64,000 bases of DNA from Odobenus rosmarus divergens (GCF_000321225.1 NW_004450276.1:776300-840299), one strand, 5' to 3'; positions 37,633 through 58,001 are shown, counted from the stretch's first letter. Made by a program: numbers and translations. The notes: generated by a model not told the origin, from the letters alone.

Positions 37633-39507
37633 CTTAAAAAAAAAAAAGAATGGCCAAGTTATATCTTGATAGTCAGGAGATAATTATGTTTGCAGCACCA
37701 TGGCAGTAGCTTTCTCATGAGAGAACTAGTCTCCACATGCTTGACTTAATGAGTTCTAAGGGTTCTCCTTTTTCAATGAGTATCTTATCCATTATACTCT
37801 TTCCTTACTACTTCACAATTCGATAACTGGGTTTCAGGGTATGGCACGAGGCCACATATGGGAATTTGTTTATTCATCTGTAATAACATGACATCATTTT
37901 TTTTTTTTTTACTCAGACAAGGAAAAGAGACAAAAACTTTGGGAAATGCTCAGAAAATAAAGGGGGGGGGAGGTGTACCCTAAAATTTCTGGGAATGTGA
38001 TACTCCTTTTCAGTTGGTGATCAGGGTTTGTTAAACGAAGTTCCAGCAATGCATATGCATTCTGTCAAATCTTCCTCTTTTTTCATAAATGATGATATAA
38101 CTCACTTAGAGCATTCCCTTAAGGAGAGTCTGTTCCAAAAGTAACGTCAGATCAGAGCTTTTGGACACTATACAAATTTTAAAGAGGTAAATATCCACGG
38201 CGGCACAAACAGAAGTCCAAGTACTTACAGGACACGTGTGGGTACACGTGACATGAACACAGATTTCTAGACAAAAAGGCTCAGGGTGGCTTTTCTCTGG
38301 CACTTGCTTTCCTCTGATCTACAAACACAAGATCTCGTCTTCAATTATAATTTTATTTTAAAATGTATGTTCTCGGAGGGCAAAGCTTTGTGCTTGAGGT
38401 TTTTGTGCAGTGGCCCACAATGTGCTTATTTTAGTCATTATTAAATATGACTCATGCACTGGATGGAAAGAAATGTCACAGAAACAAAAAGGATACCTTT
38501 TAAATAATTAGCCCTTGGAAGAAGGTGCTGTCCAACCATCTAGATTCATTTGGGAATCCAGAGACTGACAAGACTGTGTAGAGAATGCCAGAGAAAAGCA
38601 TTGTCTCCAAGTTGCACCTCCTGCCATCAGCGACTGGTGGAAGTCACGACGGACAGTGCCCAGAGTCCAGACACACACAGATGGTAGCTGTCAGGAGGTG
38701 ACTCACACTGTAGATTACAGCATTTAACAAAGCAGAGAGGACTAGATGTTTAGACAGAAGTGGGAAAGCCATTCTCTAGGCAACTGGCTATAAATTTAAA
38801 GGAACAGCTCGATATTTATAACAATCTTGTTGAGATAGAAGGAAGATAGAGTCAGTTGTTGTTGGTTGATTTAATCCAATGCTCCAAGACGACTCCTAAG
38901 TCAAAATTCCCATAGACTTTGAAGGGACCAAATACCTCAAAATACAGAGGTACCTTTGCTGACTCTTTAAAAATGACCATCTAGCTGATCATATGCCCTT
39001 CACTTTCAAACCAACAGATTTTACTCTCAGAATGTCTTACTTGTACGAGGATTCCCTTTGCTTCCCTGTTTTAATCACAAATTGCCATTGATTGTATTTG
39101 CTAGAAGAAAGGAAAGAGAGACAGAGAAAGACAGAGAGAGAATGGGATCTGGAAAATGGGTCCACTAAGAGAGGTATTTTAGAGCGGAGAGCTGGATACA
39201 AATCCAGAACAAAGTTACTTTGGGAAATGCCAAAGCGGCTGTTCATTGAGACTGCCTATTAGAAGCTGTTTTTAATGCAGTATTGCAGGCATTGTCATAA
39301 ATACCACAAGCTAGAAATTTCTGTGTGCATGGAATAAGGATCAGGTTCCTACTAGGATGCAATACTATCTTTATCATCACCACGCAATATTAAGGGTCTC
39401 CCACTACACGTACCATAGCGGAAGGCAGTATGAGTAAAACGTTTAAAGCACCCTGATAATTTTAAATGTGAGACCAATGCCATATAATGAGTCAACATTT
39501 TTCACAG

Positions 39508-39718
39508 AGTGCGTCTTCTGGTGGATGAGGGCTATGAAGATCGAATTCTGATGGCGCATGACATACATACAAAGCATCGGCTAATGAAATATGGAGGTCA
39601 CGGCTATTCTCATATACTTACCAACATTGTTCCTAAAATGTTGCTTAGAGGTATCACTGAGAATGCACTTGATAAGATACTAATAGAGAACCCTAAGCGA
39701 TGGCTAACTTTCAAATAG
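39508..39718 (+). CDS. PTER: PTER coding exon 4 (C-terminus)
   Basis: Completes codon 280 and encodes residues 281-349, ending N-P-K-R-W-L-T-F-K and TAG at 39716-39718. It supplies the last metal ligand, Asp298 in M-A-H-D-I-H. The acceptor AG is at 39506-39507; the AG two bases later would break the frame. The joined coding length is 1,050 bases with stop, so the gene looks intact and functional. Confidence 0.96.
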
Positions 39719-42700
39719 GATGGTTGTTTATGAATTCACACCTTGAGCATAAAGCTTGCAAAGAACATTTTCCAGTGATTTCAAACCCACTGTGAGATAT
39801 TAATCAGACCTCTCTGTAGGACTAATGGCGGGTCATTTCCTTTTTATGAGAATTAGAAGAGTTTTGCCTTCTCAGAAACCACTATTACCTCTGTACCTTT
39901 AGGAAATTACTGACCTAATTGAGCCCTATTGTTTTGCCTTCACAAAATAAATACAGAAATATCTATTTCCAAACAGTGATTTACAGTCTGTATCCCCTTA
40001 GTGGAGTTTTGTTTTGTTTTGTTTTCTTAATCTATCAGCTGCACTACTTGAGAAAATTTAAAGTGTTTCTAGTTAAATTACCCCCTTCTGGAGCAATCTA
40101 ATGTTTCTTGTAATATTGATGATCCTACTAATTATCCTGCTGTTCTTTAATTAATGCTTAATGAATAATACGGTACTTTAAAATAGCTTCAGCAGCAAGG
40201 GAAGTTAAATTTTGAGGCTTTTTTTTCCCAAAGGATACTGTAATACAATTACCAATTCACAATGGTAAAAAGATTGTGTAAGCTTAATTATATGCTGTCT
40301 ACTCTATCTATATTTACTGATAATAAATCAGTTTTGTTGCCTGTGGCTTCCCAGTATCCATTTTTGCTGTAAAACTTTGTTGTTTTAAAAAAATTGTATA
40401 AGGGAGCATGAAGACATAATAGTGATTTATAAAAATTCAATCATAAAAGTCAAAATATATTACATAATATAGTTTAATGAATCATTACATTTATAATAAC
40501 AAAGGCCACAGTTTAATTAATAATATATAATGCAAAAAAAGAGAAATGTTTGCCTTATCTATATTCCCTTTATTTCCTTTACGTTTGGTTTTTCCTTGGG
40601 CCTAAACAGAGAAAATAATGCTTAGTTATCTGAAGAAAAGGTCAGATCTATTAGAAATGACATTCTGATTCTATAGTCTACTCTTCAAAAGGTACCCAGC
40701 CCTGATGTTTGGTGTAAATAAAGCCTTTTTAAAACCCACAGAAGATGTGCACTGCTGTTTACAAATTAATTTTTTGGTTGATTCCTCATTATGCTATTTG
40801 CTACCTCCCCCCTCCCCAAAAAATCTCCAAACCCTTGCTACCAATTCCTCTTTGATAAATATATATTGTTAAACAGAAATAAATCCATTGCAACTCCTTT
40901 ATGAGTTATCCAACATATTAGAAAGGCCAAACAGAATTAGTCACTATTCTTGATGAATGGGCTAAGTGTTTTTAATCATAAAAATCATGACAGTTACTCA
41001 GACCAAGGCATTTAAACCAAGTCAACAGCACCTTCAGATGGGAACACCATGCGTAACTCTTTTGGAAAGTTAGGGTTTTCTAAATACAAGATATTTCCGT
41101 GGATCAAAGATGATCAAGCTTTCTGTGTATTAGAACAGAAAGTACCCAAGAGGGACAAGCCAGGAGAACAAACTAATTCCTTTCAATGAAAAAATGCAAA
41201 TGTCCTTCACCAGTAAAACAAGCAGATTTTTAAATCCCCATTTTTCAAATCTACTTGTTCAAAGAGTCTTCAAAGGCAACTGAGAGGGGGGACAGATTTT
41301 TCATTGTAACAGTGGAAGCTGTCTGATAGTTAGGATCTATTAACATGCATTTTTAACCCTTTTCTTAGATTAAAGAGGTAACTTTTGGCAGTGTATTTTA
41401 ACCAGAGGGAAATGATTTGCACTACTCCCAGCATCTACTTTCCTGTCAGCTTTAATCCACCTGAGAGAAAAGAAAAAAAATGGATAATTCAAATGCATAT
41501 ATAATTTATAAACATTGCAAAAGAGGGCCACTTTGTTTCTGCAGTCCTAATATTAACAGTCTGCCACAGAATGCAGTGCAAGTATTGATTGGCATATGGT
41601 AATAAAGAAGCCATAGGCTTAATTTACAGACCTGTGATGTATAGAGCATATTAACCTAATAAAATTTAATTTTTCTGGGTAACTCTTAAGAGAGAAATCA
41701 CTTAAATTATTTTTCTATTCCATATGCTTTTGTAATCCAAAATATATTTCGATCCAAAATAATTCAAATTTATGCGTGGTGTGTGTATATATACACACAC
41801 TTTTTTTTTTAAATTAAATTTTTGAGGCTATACAGCCACTGTGCCTATGGTCTGAAGCCATGTATATATTATATTTGATTTAACGTGTGTGTGTGTGTAC
41901 ACACAAATACATGTATATGTAGCAGGTATTGGTATAAAATATATACACTTTGTTGTCTTATTGGTTATATGTGAAATTGTTCATTTTGAAATAACCTCGG
42001 GCCACGACTTGTAGCAACTATTTGAAGGCCTTACTTAGTGTCCCCTTGGTGACTCATGCAGTAGCTCAAATTAAACCATTGTGCATTGGGTTATGAATAA
42101 TCTTTTGTTCCAAAGAAGGCAAAAGCCTCAATCTGATTTAACACCAAAGAATAAATTTCTCTGACTTTCTAAGTAAATCTAAACACATTCTATTGACAAA
42201 ATGGACACATGGGGGATTTTCTAAATACCATACATAATTACACATTTTCACACTTAGAGGGTAATCCTATGATACAATTTCGATCTCTATTTTTAAAGAC
42301 TATCACCAGAAAAGAGAGAAAAGAAAACTCGTAAGAAAAAGAAAATGTGAAAATGATCATAGGCTTGGGAATTCCCTCAAATCCAGAAAATTCCAGGTTA
42401 AGGCTTGAAGTTGAATCATTCCCAGGACTAGCTCTAAAGTTAACAAAAGTACAAGGCAAACAATTTCTTTGGGGACAAGCAGCATTATTTCAATCAGACC
42501 TTCTCCTGCAGGGTAAAATCATCCTCCCCACACTGTGAATGGACTCCAAGTATCGTAATAAGCAGGTGAACTCACAAGAACCAAAGCTGACATATGGATA
42601 AAAGCAGCAAGATCACAGTACACCAAAGTATCATATATATTGGAGAAATAATTCAGTGTCTCAGATTTTTCTATAAAAATTTGTGATCTATATAGGACTT

Positions 42701-42963
42701 CATTCACATGGACACTAACGATAAGGAGGAGTATTTGCTTTGGCGGTAGTGGATAACACATCTGCTTATCTTGCTTTTAATATTTTTTTTTTTTACATAA
42801 TGTTTCTGAGTATACAGATGTGAGTCAGGTAGCATTTGAATTCCCCACATATACACAACCGAGGTGCCCCGCAACCGGCATCCCCTGGGATCCTTGATTC
42901 ACTGACGTTAGCCATCCGAATCCAGTGTCCAAACTCAGAATAATAAGCTTAGTTTCTGCGTTA
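39719..42963. other. Convergent 3' regions of PTER and C1QL3
   Basis: The 3.2 kb between the two stop codons must hold both 3' UTRs. It is AT-rich and free of recognised transposons. + strand AATAAA signals occur at 39946-39951, 40322-40327, 40717-40722 and 42150-42155. - strand signals for C1QL3 are weaker: ATTAAA at 41670-41665 and AATAAA at 40574-40569. If distal sites are used, the two transcripts would overlap tail to tail. A small palindrome, gtgtgtatatatacacacac, lies at about 41781-41800. Confidence 0.7.
40717..40722 (+). terminator. PTER: Candidate PTER poly(A) signal
   Basis: AATAAA about 1 kb after the PTER stop, followed within 30 bases by a GT-rich stretch (gatgtgcactgctgtttac). 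It is the best placed of four + strand candidates (39946, 40322, 40717, 42150); actual use cannot be read from sequence. Confidence 0.4.
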
Positions 42964-50348
<7,385 letters not shown>

Positions 50349-50375
50349 GGAGGCTGACAAACGCGCGCCGGAGCA

Positions 50376-50382
50376 ATTTATA
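50376..50382 (-). promoter_or_regulatory. C1QL3: TATA-like box of C1QL3
   Basis: On the - strand the sequence reads TATAAAT within gtgcctataaattgctcc at the upstream edge of the CpG island. It is the only such AT-rich motif next to GC-rich leader sequence, and transcription would start near 50345-50352. Confidence 0.5.
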
Positions 50383-52241
50383 GGCACCCAAGGCACAGAG
50401 GAAGGGGAGCCGCTTTGGCATCTCACTGTAGCATCTGCTCTGCTCATCCCACTCAGAGAGAGTTTGGCATTACTCTGACAATGTGGGATTTTTTTTTCCC
50501 CCCAGCCTCTCTTTTTTTTTTCTCTCTGCACATGGATGAACAGTGAGATCGTGAATACTCCCTTGCTGAACCCAGGTGATGGCAGAGCTCTCGCTGGACA
50601 TACCTGGGGGTGAGGGAGACAGATGTGCAACAGCCTTGGGCACTCGAAGGTCACACCTAAGCCCTCTATTTCCCCAGGGCTGGCAGCGCCAGTTGGAGGG
50701 TGGAGGTGAAGGTTGAAAAGAGGGTGGCTCGGTCGACAGTATTTCTCTGCTGGCTCACCCACAATCAACCGGTGCTTCAGGTGTTTTTCGAAATGCCACT
50801 TTTAACATCAGAAGGGCCCTTTAGAATATTCCAGATGGGTTTTTTTTTTCAACCTTATGGTTTTCCTCACCAGCCTTCTAAAATGAAGATGTTACCCAGA
50901 GAACAGTAAGGTGCGTTGAAAAGCCAAGGGACGTTTTGAATGATTATGAATGAACAGGCCCACCACATAATGGGGGAGGGGGGGTTCTTTTAACAAATGC
51001 TGCAGATGGTGAGTATATACTCCGTCCTCTACTTACAGGATTACTGTTCTAGCTAACTATCTGGAGTTAGTGCCATTGGACCTGAAGTTGCACTACATGA
51101 ATGAGAAATAATCACTTGTTTAAAATGTCTTTAAAAGTCTTAAGACAAACCAAGCAGCCTTTACAAAAGTACTGGGGCAAGATCTTTTCCTAAGATATGG
51201 AAAGTGTCCTCTAGGCTTCACAGCACATTTCCTGCACGTACATTGAAGCATGGGGCAAAAAGGGGGAAAAAAAACATGAGAAAGAAGAGCCCCATTTGCA
51301 GTGGGAGAGCAGGAGAAGGAAAAGCGTGGTTTTGTAGTATCAATGTAAAAAACCCCAGAGTAGATATTAGGCAAGTTATCTCACTAACAAATACATAAGA
51401 CGCACAAGAACAGCTTTAAATAAACAAGTGGAATTGATTTGTAAATCATATTTTTGTATTCAGGAGCAATGGATGTCAATCAAACGCAGATGACATTTCC
51501 TTGTCAATACGGGGATGATGGCTGGGAAGGTGGCGACTTATTAAACCAGGGCAAGAATCTGAAATGAGAGGCGAGAACAAATAAGACCGCCGCAAGCAAA
51601 CAATAACAACCCTGGGACCCTGCCTGGGGCCTCCACAGCACACGCATTTCCTTGTCTGTTCCTTCTGCCTAACTTCCAGGCCATGCCAATTTAGTTCTTT
51701 CTTTCCTTCTTCTCTGTTTCAAAACGAAATAAGGTCAGATGAGCAGGCAGAAGAAAACCAAGATTCACTGATTCATTTAAGAGAAATGTCAGCAGTTCTT
51801 TTAGGTCTTTCCAGGGAGAATCAAGAGTGAGGCCCGGGGTCTCCGTATTTTCTCTCCCTCTGGCTGCAACTGGATGAGAATCCTTCCCACTCCTCAAACC
51901 TTTACCTTTTTGGGGTAGTGCTTTCAGAAGTGTGTGTCTATGTCTTGGGCGTAAGACTTGGGTTCACAGGAGGTACCTTATTTTCCTCTGTTTGAGTGGC
52001 AGACACCTAGAAAGTTCTCCCCCGGCCACAATACCTATTTTCTTAACACACCATGTGGGTTGCTTCTCAAAAGTCACCTTTCTTTTGGGGGACAAAATAG
52101 TAAAGGGTGGGAACGGCCATGAAGGTTAATGTGTTAATCAAACTCTTTTCCAATCCACCAAGTTATCAAAATTCGTAAGATCTCATCGCTAAACAGAGTC
52201 CAGTGGAGGATAAAAGGGTCATTTTTAAAAGGTAGTGTTGA
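50383..52241. other. C1QL3 upstream flank, transposon-free
   Basis: Unique sequence with no recognised repeat or exon. T/C-rich tracts lie at 50490-50525. Short frames here are not supported by any domain. Confidence 0.6.
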
Positions 52242-52418
52242 GGGCGCCTGGGTGGCTCAGATGGTTGAGCATCTGCCTTCGGCTCAGGTCATGTTCCCAG
52301 GGTCCTGGGATCGGGTCCCGCATCGGGCTCCCTGCTCCTTGGGAGCCTGCTTCTCCCTCTGCCTCTCTCTCTCTCTCTCTCTCATGAATAAATAAATAAA
52401 ATCTTTAAAAAAAAAAGG
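52242..52418 (+). mobile_element. Carnivore tRNA-derived SINE
   Basis: Sense copy of the younger subtype (catctgccttcggctcaggt, ctccctgctccttgggagcc). Flanks aaaaggtagtgttga and aaaaggtagagttga form the target-site duplication. It marks the right edge of the repeat-free interval. Confidence 0.95.
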
Positions 52419-55400
52419 TAGAGTTGAATAAATAAATGCTCATTGAAAACCTCAAGATATACTTCCATTGAAGACTGCTCATCCTAACAGAGGAAGCCAG
52501 TGAGGATACCATGAAATGGTAGAGCGGGAACGAATGCTAGGAAGCTCTTCAGTACCTGCTCACTTTCGCGGATGGTAAGTGTGAGACACAGCTCTGAGCA
52601 GGAGAGAGGCCGCCCAGTGTGTGGCCAATACACTCTCCTCTACCCCGCAATCTCAGACCTCTGGGACAGACCCTAGTAATGGAGGCATTTCTCTTTCCAC
52701 CATCTCTAATGCTAAAGCACAGCTTGGTTTTACAAGCGAGGGCACCAACACCTTAAAGGTCTGCTCAGATATGGAAAAGTGCTCTGTAGGCATCATGCAC
52801 GATGCAGGCAACATTTCCCAGGTCACATGGCTGACCCATTTTTCCAGTGAGTGCACAAACCCAGGTGGCGCATGGACAGTTGGCTTTTGAGTGAAGTCAG
52901 TTTACATTATCGATCTCCTCCCTTTTCTCTAGAGGTGTCCCACCACGTGCTTTGGGAGAAATTTTTGTTGTTGTTGTTCAGGGATGACTGGGTAGTAGAT
53001 GAACTAATGGCTGGTGGCTGCCACTTTCCACTGCTTGAATTTCTCAGAAGGTTCTCTGGAAAGTTACTCACGCTTCAGCCCTTATTCTGACAGTTTGAAT
53101 AAGCCATCTGATGGCATATTACTCATCATCTCTATATGTATATAATAATAGAAAATGTGTCAATTAAAAAAAATATTTGATTCTCTTCAGCCCTCATCAG
53201 AGAAGCAAGTTTTCTCTCAAAGTTGATATTAATCTTGGAAGCAAGCCCTGGGATCTAATTTTCCCAATCGTGTCTCAAGAAAACACAAGGCTCTATGTTC
53301 CCATTTCCTTCTGCACCTGTGCCTTCGTGACCATTCAGATCATAAAGTCCAATACAGAAACCCGGGATCTGGGTTGGATGATGATCCAGTAATTTTCATC
53401 TCCCCGCCTCATTTCTGTCTCTTTCGGAGAACCGAGCAGATCCGAAGCCACATGACTCCCACACAGACCTGCACCACCATCCATTAATCTTTATTGAGCG
53501 CCCACTGGCAGCACCGCCCTACACTGGGCTCTTGCTAGTCAAACAAATCTTTAGTCATGAGAATGATTTCCAAATCCAGCAGTACTTAACCAGAAATAGC
53601 ATTTATAAGAGGAAAATAACATGTTAACAAACCCAAGGACTATCTACAGAAATAGAGATAAAAAGAGTAAAAAAAAAAAAAAAAATCAGACTGGGATCAG
53701 CTATTTACCTTTGCTTCCTGGATCTCCAAATTATATTTCAGAACATACACTCCTTTGACTGAAGACTTATAGATTTCTAGCCAGAAAGGGTCTCCCTGGA
53801 GTAATGTAGGGAAGTAGTATATCCTTATGGCTTTGGAATCAGATGGGTCTTGATTTGGATCCTGGTTTCCTCATTTAGTTGCTATGAAAGTTACTTAACC
53901 TCCCTGAGGCTTAATTCCCTTTTCTCTAAAATGGGAATAACACGAATACCTAACACTAATGTTGTGAAGACTGAGCGAGTTAATGCATATAATTACAATG
54001 ATACCCAACTCAGAACCAGAGCCCAATAAATGTCAACTTCCATGTTCATTTGCTGTAGGACTGCTGAGTAGTGGGTGGGCATGTGGGCTGGACAGTCGAA
54101 CACAGGCTTAGTAAAGGAAGCTAAAGGGTCAGACTTAAGACAGATGACATCAAATGAATACTAAATGTCATAGATTTAGACAAAATTAGAACACCCAAGT
54201 TCCCCAGGAGAGTTGCCTGTGTGTACTATTGTATAATATCAAAACAAAGTAAGACAAAACTCAACACAAGGATCACTTCACCCTTCTCCAAAGTAAGAGG
54301 AAAAAAAAGTTTTATAGCAAGATAATTTTAATTCACTGCAGTTTGACAGACCAAGATTTTTGGATTTACAACCTAGTAGGAAGCATTAAAACGTGTTTTC
54401 CCCTGCTCTGGAAAGTTCCCCAAGTCAACAAGTTGCAAGTATATTTAAAAATCACTGATAGTTACTCAGGAACTATTCCTGTGGATGATGATCCTCAAGA
54501 AAAAGTGAACATATGAGAGAGGGCTGCTTTGAGTTAGCCAGAAAAGCAATCACTCTGAAGGACACCTAAGTCATAACCACATACAGTAGGGAATTTTCAA
54601 CAAAAAACTCTCTACGGGGGATAGTGAGTTGGAAAGTTAGCTTGGCAAGTCTATTGTCAGAAAATTACTGAATAGCCAGAAGGAGAGATGGTAACCAGCA
54701 CTTTACCTAAGGCTTGGTTACAATGTATGGCTTCAAATTGGTCTCAAATTCTTGCCATATCAATCAAGACAAGGATGGAATCTCTAGAATGGATATGATA
54801 TTTTATACTTGCTTTCCATGGGTGGAATGTTCAGTCCCTAAGACCCTATTTGATGTAGAACTGAAGGAAAAGTTACCAAGAATGAAGTCTAAGGGGGTCA
54901 GCCAGTCTTCCCAAGGGACAGTCATGATACCTCAGCCATACAAGGAAGATGGGTGAATTGAATTCAAGAAACTAAACACAGCTGCCATTAGACCACAGGG
55001 AATTTCAGGCAGAAAATACATCATAGGAACACAGCTGTGCAGCACACAGACCGACCAGGTAGGCAGCGGTAAAAACTGGGGTAGTCTTATTGTTTTGTTT
55101 CTTTTGTTTTGTTTTAAAATTCTAAAGCATCATGAATCCTGAGAGGACTTACAGAGAACAACCGACAGAGCCAGACCTTGCCAAGAGCAGCTGATCTTCT
55201 AGAATATCCTAGAATCTGGCTCTGAGAGAAAGTGGCCTGGAGTTGATATGAATATCAAGGGAAGGTGCATTTGGCCCCACTCCTACATGGGTGTGACCCC
55301 AGAGCAACTCACCTTCAAATATGAACAATTTGTCCTGTGAATAAATACTGCATTCCTTGGGTATTTGTATGTGAATAGACATATCAGCTTTTCCCTAATT

Positions 55401-55602
55401 CAGGCAACCTCTTGGGGAAAGTCTTAAACCATACAAAAATAGGTACAATTTGAAACCATAATCCTAAAAATAAATTGCTGAGGTAGTTTAGATCTGTAAT
55501 AAGCTGGAGGGGAAAAAATGAGGGGGTTGTATGTTGAATATAAGTAGTTGTATATTTCAGTGTTTCCCACTGAAAGTAGTTGTAACCATTCATAATTTAT
55601 TT
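52419..55602. other. Intergenic sequence
   Basis: No gene is recognised. An L2-like snippet (ctttattgagcgcccactgg) lies near 53490, an A run at 53669-53687, and a MIR at 53815-54040 is listed separately. The 89-codon frame at 52621-52890 and the 80-codon frame at 54714-54956 show no domain or partner exon. Confidence 0.5.
53815..54040 (+). repeat. MIR SINE, well preserved
   Basis: Near-complete sense MIR: 'tatggctttggaatcagatg', 'tacttaacctccctgaggct', 'taaaatgggaataacacgaa', 'gagttaatgcatataattac' and 'cagagcccaataaatgtcaa'. Confidence 0.8.
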
Positions 55603-55808
55603 TTCTAAAGATTTATTTATTTATTTGAGAGATAGAGACAGCGAGTGAGCATGTGTGGGGAGGGGCAGAGGGAGAGGGAGAGAATGACAAGCAGACTCCC
55701 CCCATGAGCATGGAGCCCGACGTGGGGCTCAATCTCAGGACCCCAAGATCATGACCTGAGCCGAAATCAAGAGTCGGTTGCTTAACTGGCTGAGCCTCCC
55801 AGGCGCCC
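55603..55808 (-). mobile_element. Carnivore tRNA-derived SINE
   Basis: Antisense copy from ctaaagatttatttatttat to gagcctcccaggcgccc. Flanking tgtaaccattcataattt at 55581-55598 and tgtaacaattcataattt from 55809 are the target-site duplication. The 67-codon frame at 55613-55816 is the SINE. Confidence 0.95.
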
Positions 55809-55826
55809 TGTAACAATTCATAATTT

Positions 55827-57091
55827 TATTAATTACTTTATCTTTGGCTCTGGAAAGTGGAAAAAGCCAGTAAAAGCTGGTGCTACGTAGTACATAGATG
55901 AGGGTTTGGTGTGTTTTTCTTTTGCCCGGAGAGTCCAAGATACAAGGGGCAATCTTCCCACTCATCAAATATCTGCAAAGGTTCTCTGGCTTCACTCAGG
56001 CTTCTAAGACTCATCAGCACATGGAAATATTCCGAATGCAAGCTGCTCCACAGATGCTTATCATTCTGGGTCTTTTAGCCTTTTATTGTCTGCTGCTGTC
56101 TTGTTCGGACAATTCCAGCAGGCTAGCAACTTCACAGGGGCAGGAGCAGAGGCAAAATGGTTCATTTTATTACCAATGGCTGCTTTTGTAAAAGAAAGTT
56201 CAAAACTGTTTGCTAAACTGAGGATTCCCCGAGCACGTCTATTATCCAGTAGCTGCCGTCATGCATTTATATACGTATGTGTGTATATCTGCAATCACAT
56301 ACATATGATTTCTTTGCATTTACTCTTCAGGATTTGTTTTTGTGGGTGGGCAGAAGGTCACAGGAGTTGGATAATGAGAGCCATAAGGGGACTACCCATG
56401 GTGGATTCTCTTAGTGAAAGCCCCATAACATGATTCCAGCACCCCAGTACACATGAACATTTGTTCTAGCATTACACAGACCACTGAAAGACCCTCTTTG
56501 CTCATTTCCCCCAGGGCTGAAGGGTGGCATGGGCTTTTTTGTACAAAAGGCCTTGAATAGAAAAGAGAAAAAAAGGAGCTAATTAAAAGGAATTTTAGAC
56601 ATGTGGTTTTCAGATATAATCATGCATTAGGTCTAAACTACATAATTAACTTTTCCTTCAGAAATTCAGAACAAGCTCAGAAGGCCCTAATGTAATGTTT
56701 TATCCAGTGTTTGACTGTACTAGTTAGCATGAATTCTCTGGATAAGTCACTTCTATTATCTCCTCATTAATGTGTTCAATGTAATTGAATTGAACGGAGT
56801 TAAAACCCACAAGAACTGGGCTCTGCTGTCCATTTCCTCCTCCTGAAGCTTCCCCCATCACCAGCCAGCCTCTCGCTCGCATTTGCAGTGATCTGCCTTC
56901 AGCACCTGCTCAGTGCGTCCCCACTCTGCCCAGAAACAGTAACTTCCTCATCGTCCGCATGGCAGGAAAGTCCAACTACTTAAGCTCGGAGTGCCAGGCT
57001 CTTCAGAAATTGCCACAAGGCCTCTTTGCCTTCCCAGCCTTTCATACCTGGCCCCCTTGTTATCCACTCTCTGGTTATTATTGGTTCATCA
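55827..57091. other. Intergenic sequence
   Basis: No repeat, RNA gene or convincing coding frame is recognised. The overlapping frames at 55898-56433 occupy several phases without a domain. Confidence 0.45.
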
Positions 57092-57146
57092 CACCGGAAG
57101 TGATCATTAATCTCACCGGAAGTGGTCATTAATCTCACCGGAAGTG
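57092..57146. promoter_or_regulatory. Three tandem ETS-type binding motifs
   Basis: CACCGGAAGTG occurs three times, starting at 57092, 57114 and 57136, exactly 22 bases apart, in a short tandem repeat with spacer TCATTAATCT-like. CCGGAAGT is the core recognised by ETS factors such as GABPA and ELK1. The downstream 57170-57320 tract is pyrimidine-rich. Factor binding is inferred from the motif only. Confidence 0.5.
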
Positions 57147-57791
57147 GTATTGTCATTTCCCACTTTGTCCTTGTCTTCTCCTCTACCCTGGCCACCAACT
57201 TCCTCCCTCTCCTCTTTTCTCTTCCCGGTATTATCCCTTTTTCAAACCCCCTGCCCCCCAGCTCCAAAGCCACCTCCTCCTTCATCCCTCCCCCTACTGG
57301 CTCCCACCCCGCACCCCCTCACTTGCCCCCTGCCTCTCTGGTGCCTCCAGAGCCTGTGGCATGTCCTTCTCTCACTGTGCTTCCCTCCTGCTGCTTTGTT
57401 GGGGGATGGGGTAGGACTTGTCCCCTCTCTTGTGACTGAGAGAAATGCCAGGACTTTTCACCTTTAGGCCCTACCCCTCGCACAGGCCCTAAAGACATAT
57501 TGCCTGGGGGCTAAATGGGTTGTTTGTTGATTGGAATTGTTAAATTGGGATTGGACAGCATAGCTTTCAAAAGAACTTTGTAAGATTTAAGAAATCTGGA
57601 TGTAGTGAACAGGACTGTACTGGAAATTAGATATTTCCAAGGACCAGACTTCTGTAAAAGACACAAAACTCTTCAACTGCCAAAAATGTTGAATTAAGAA
57701 CCAGATTAGTATCAAATCTTTATAAAAAGAAGGGAAAAAAGAGCTGAGAAATAACCTGTACAAGAATCAGAGTTAGAAATGGATTAGGGCT

Positions 57792-58001
57792 GGGGTGCCT
57801 GGGTGGCTCAGTCAGTTAAGGGTCTGACTCTTGATTTCGGCTCAGGTCCTGATCTCAGGGTCATGAGATCTAGCCTCGTATCTAGCTCTGTGCTCAGTGG
57901 GGAGTCTGCGCACGCTCTCTCTCTCTCTCTCTCGCCCTCTGCCCATTCCCCACCCCCCATACTCCCCCACAAATAAATAAATAAATAAATCTTTAAAAAA
58001 A
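57792..58001 (+). mobile_element. Carnivore tRNA-derived SINE
   Basis: Sense copy of the older subtype (ctgactcttgatttcggctc) with a (CT)n run and a tail of five AAAT units plus A run. Confidence 0.94.

Larger units (their letters stand above)
33801..39507 (+). other. PTER: PTER intron between coding exons 3 and 4
   Basis: A 5.7-kb intron with donor GTAAAT and acceptor TTTTTCACAG. It holds an unclassified old repeat (about 34400-35950) and one SINE (37436). From 37650 on no transposon is recognised. Short frames such as 35203-35664 on the - strand sit in the repeat. Confidence 0.88.

Noticed and set aside
57122..57467. Overlapping Pro/Ser-rich frames downstream of the ETS motifs
   Set aside because: They arise from a pyrimidine-rich tract in two phases with no domain or start context.
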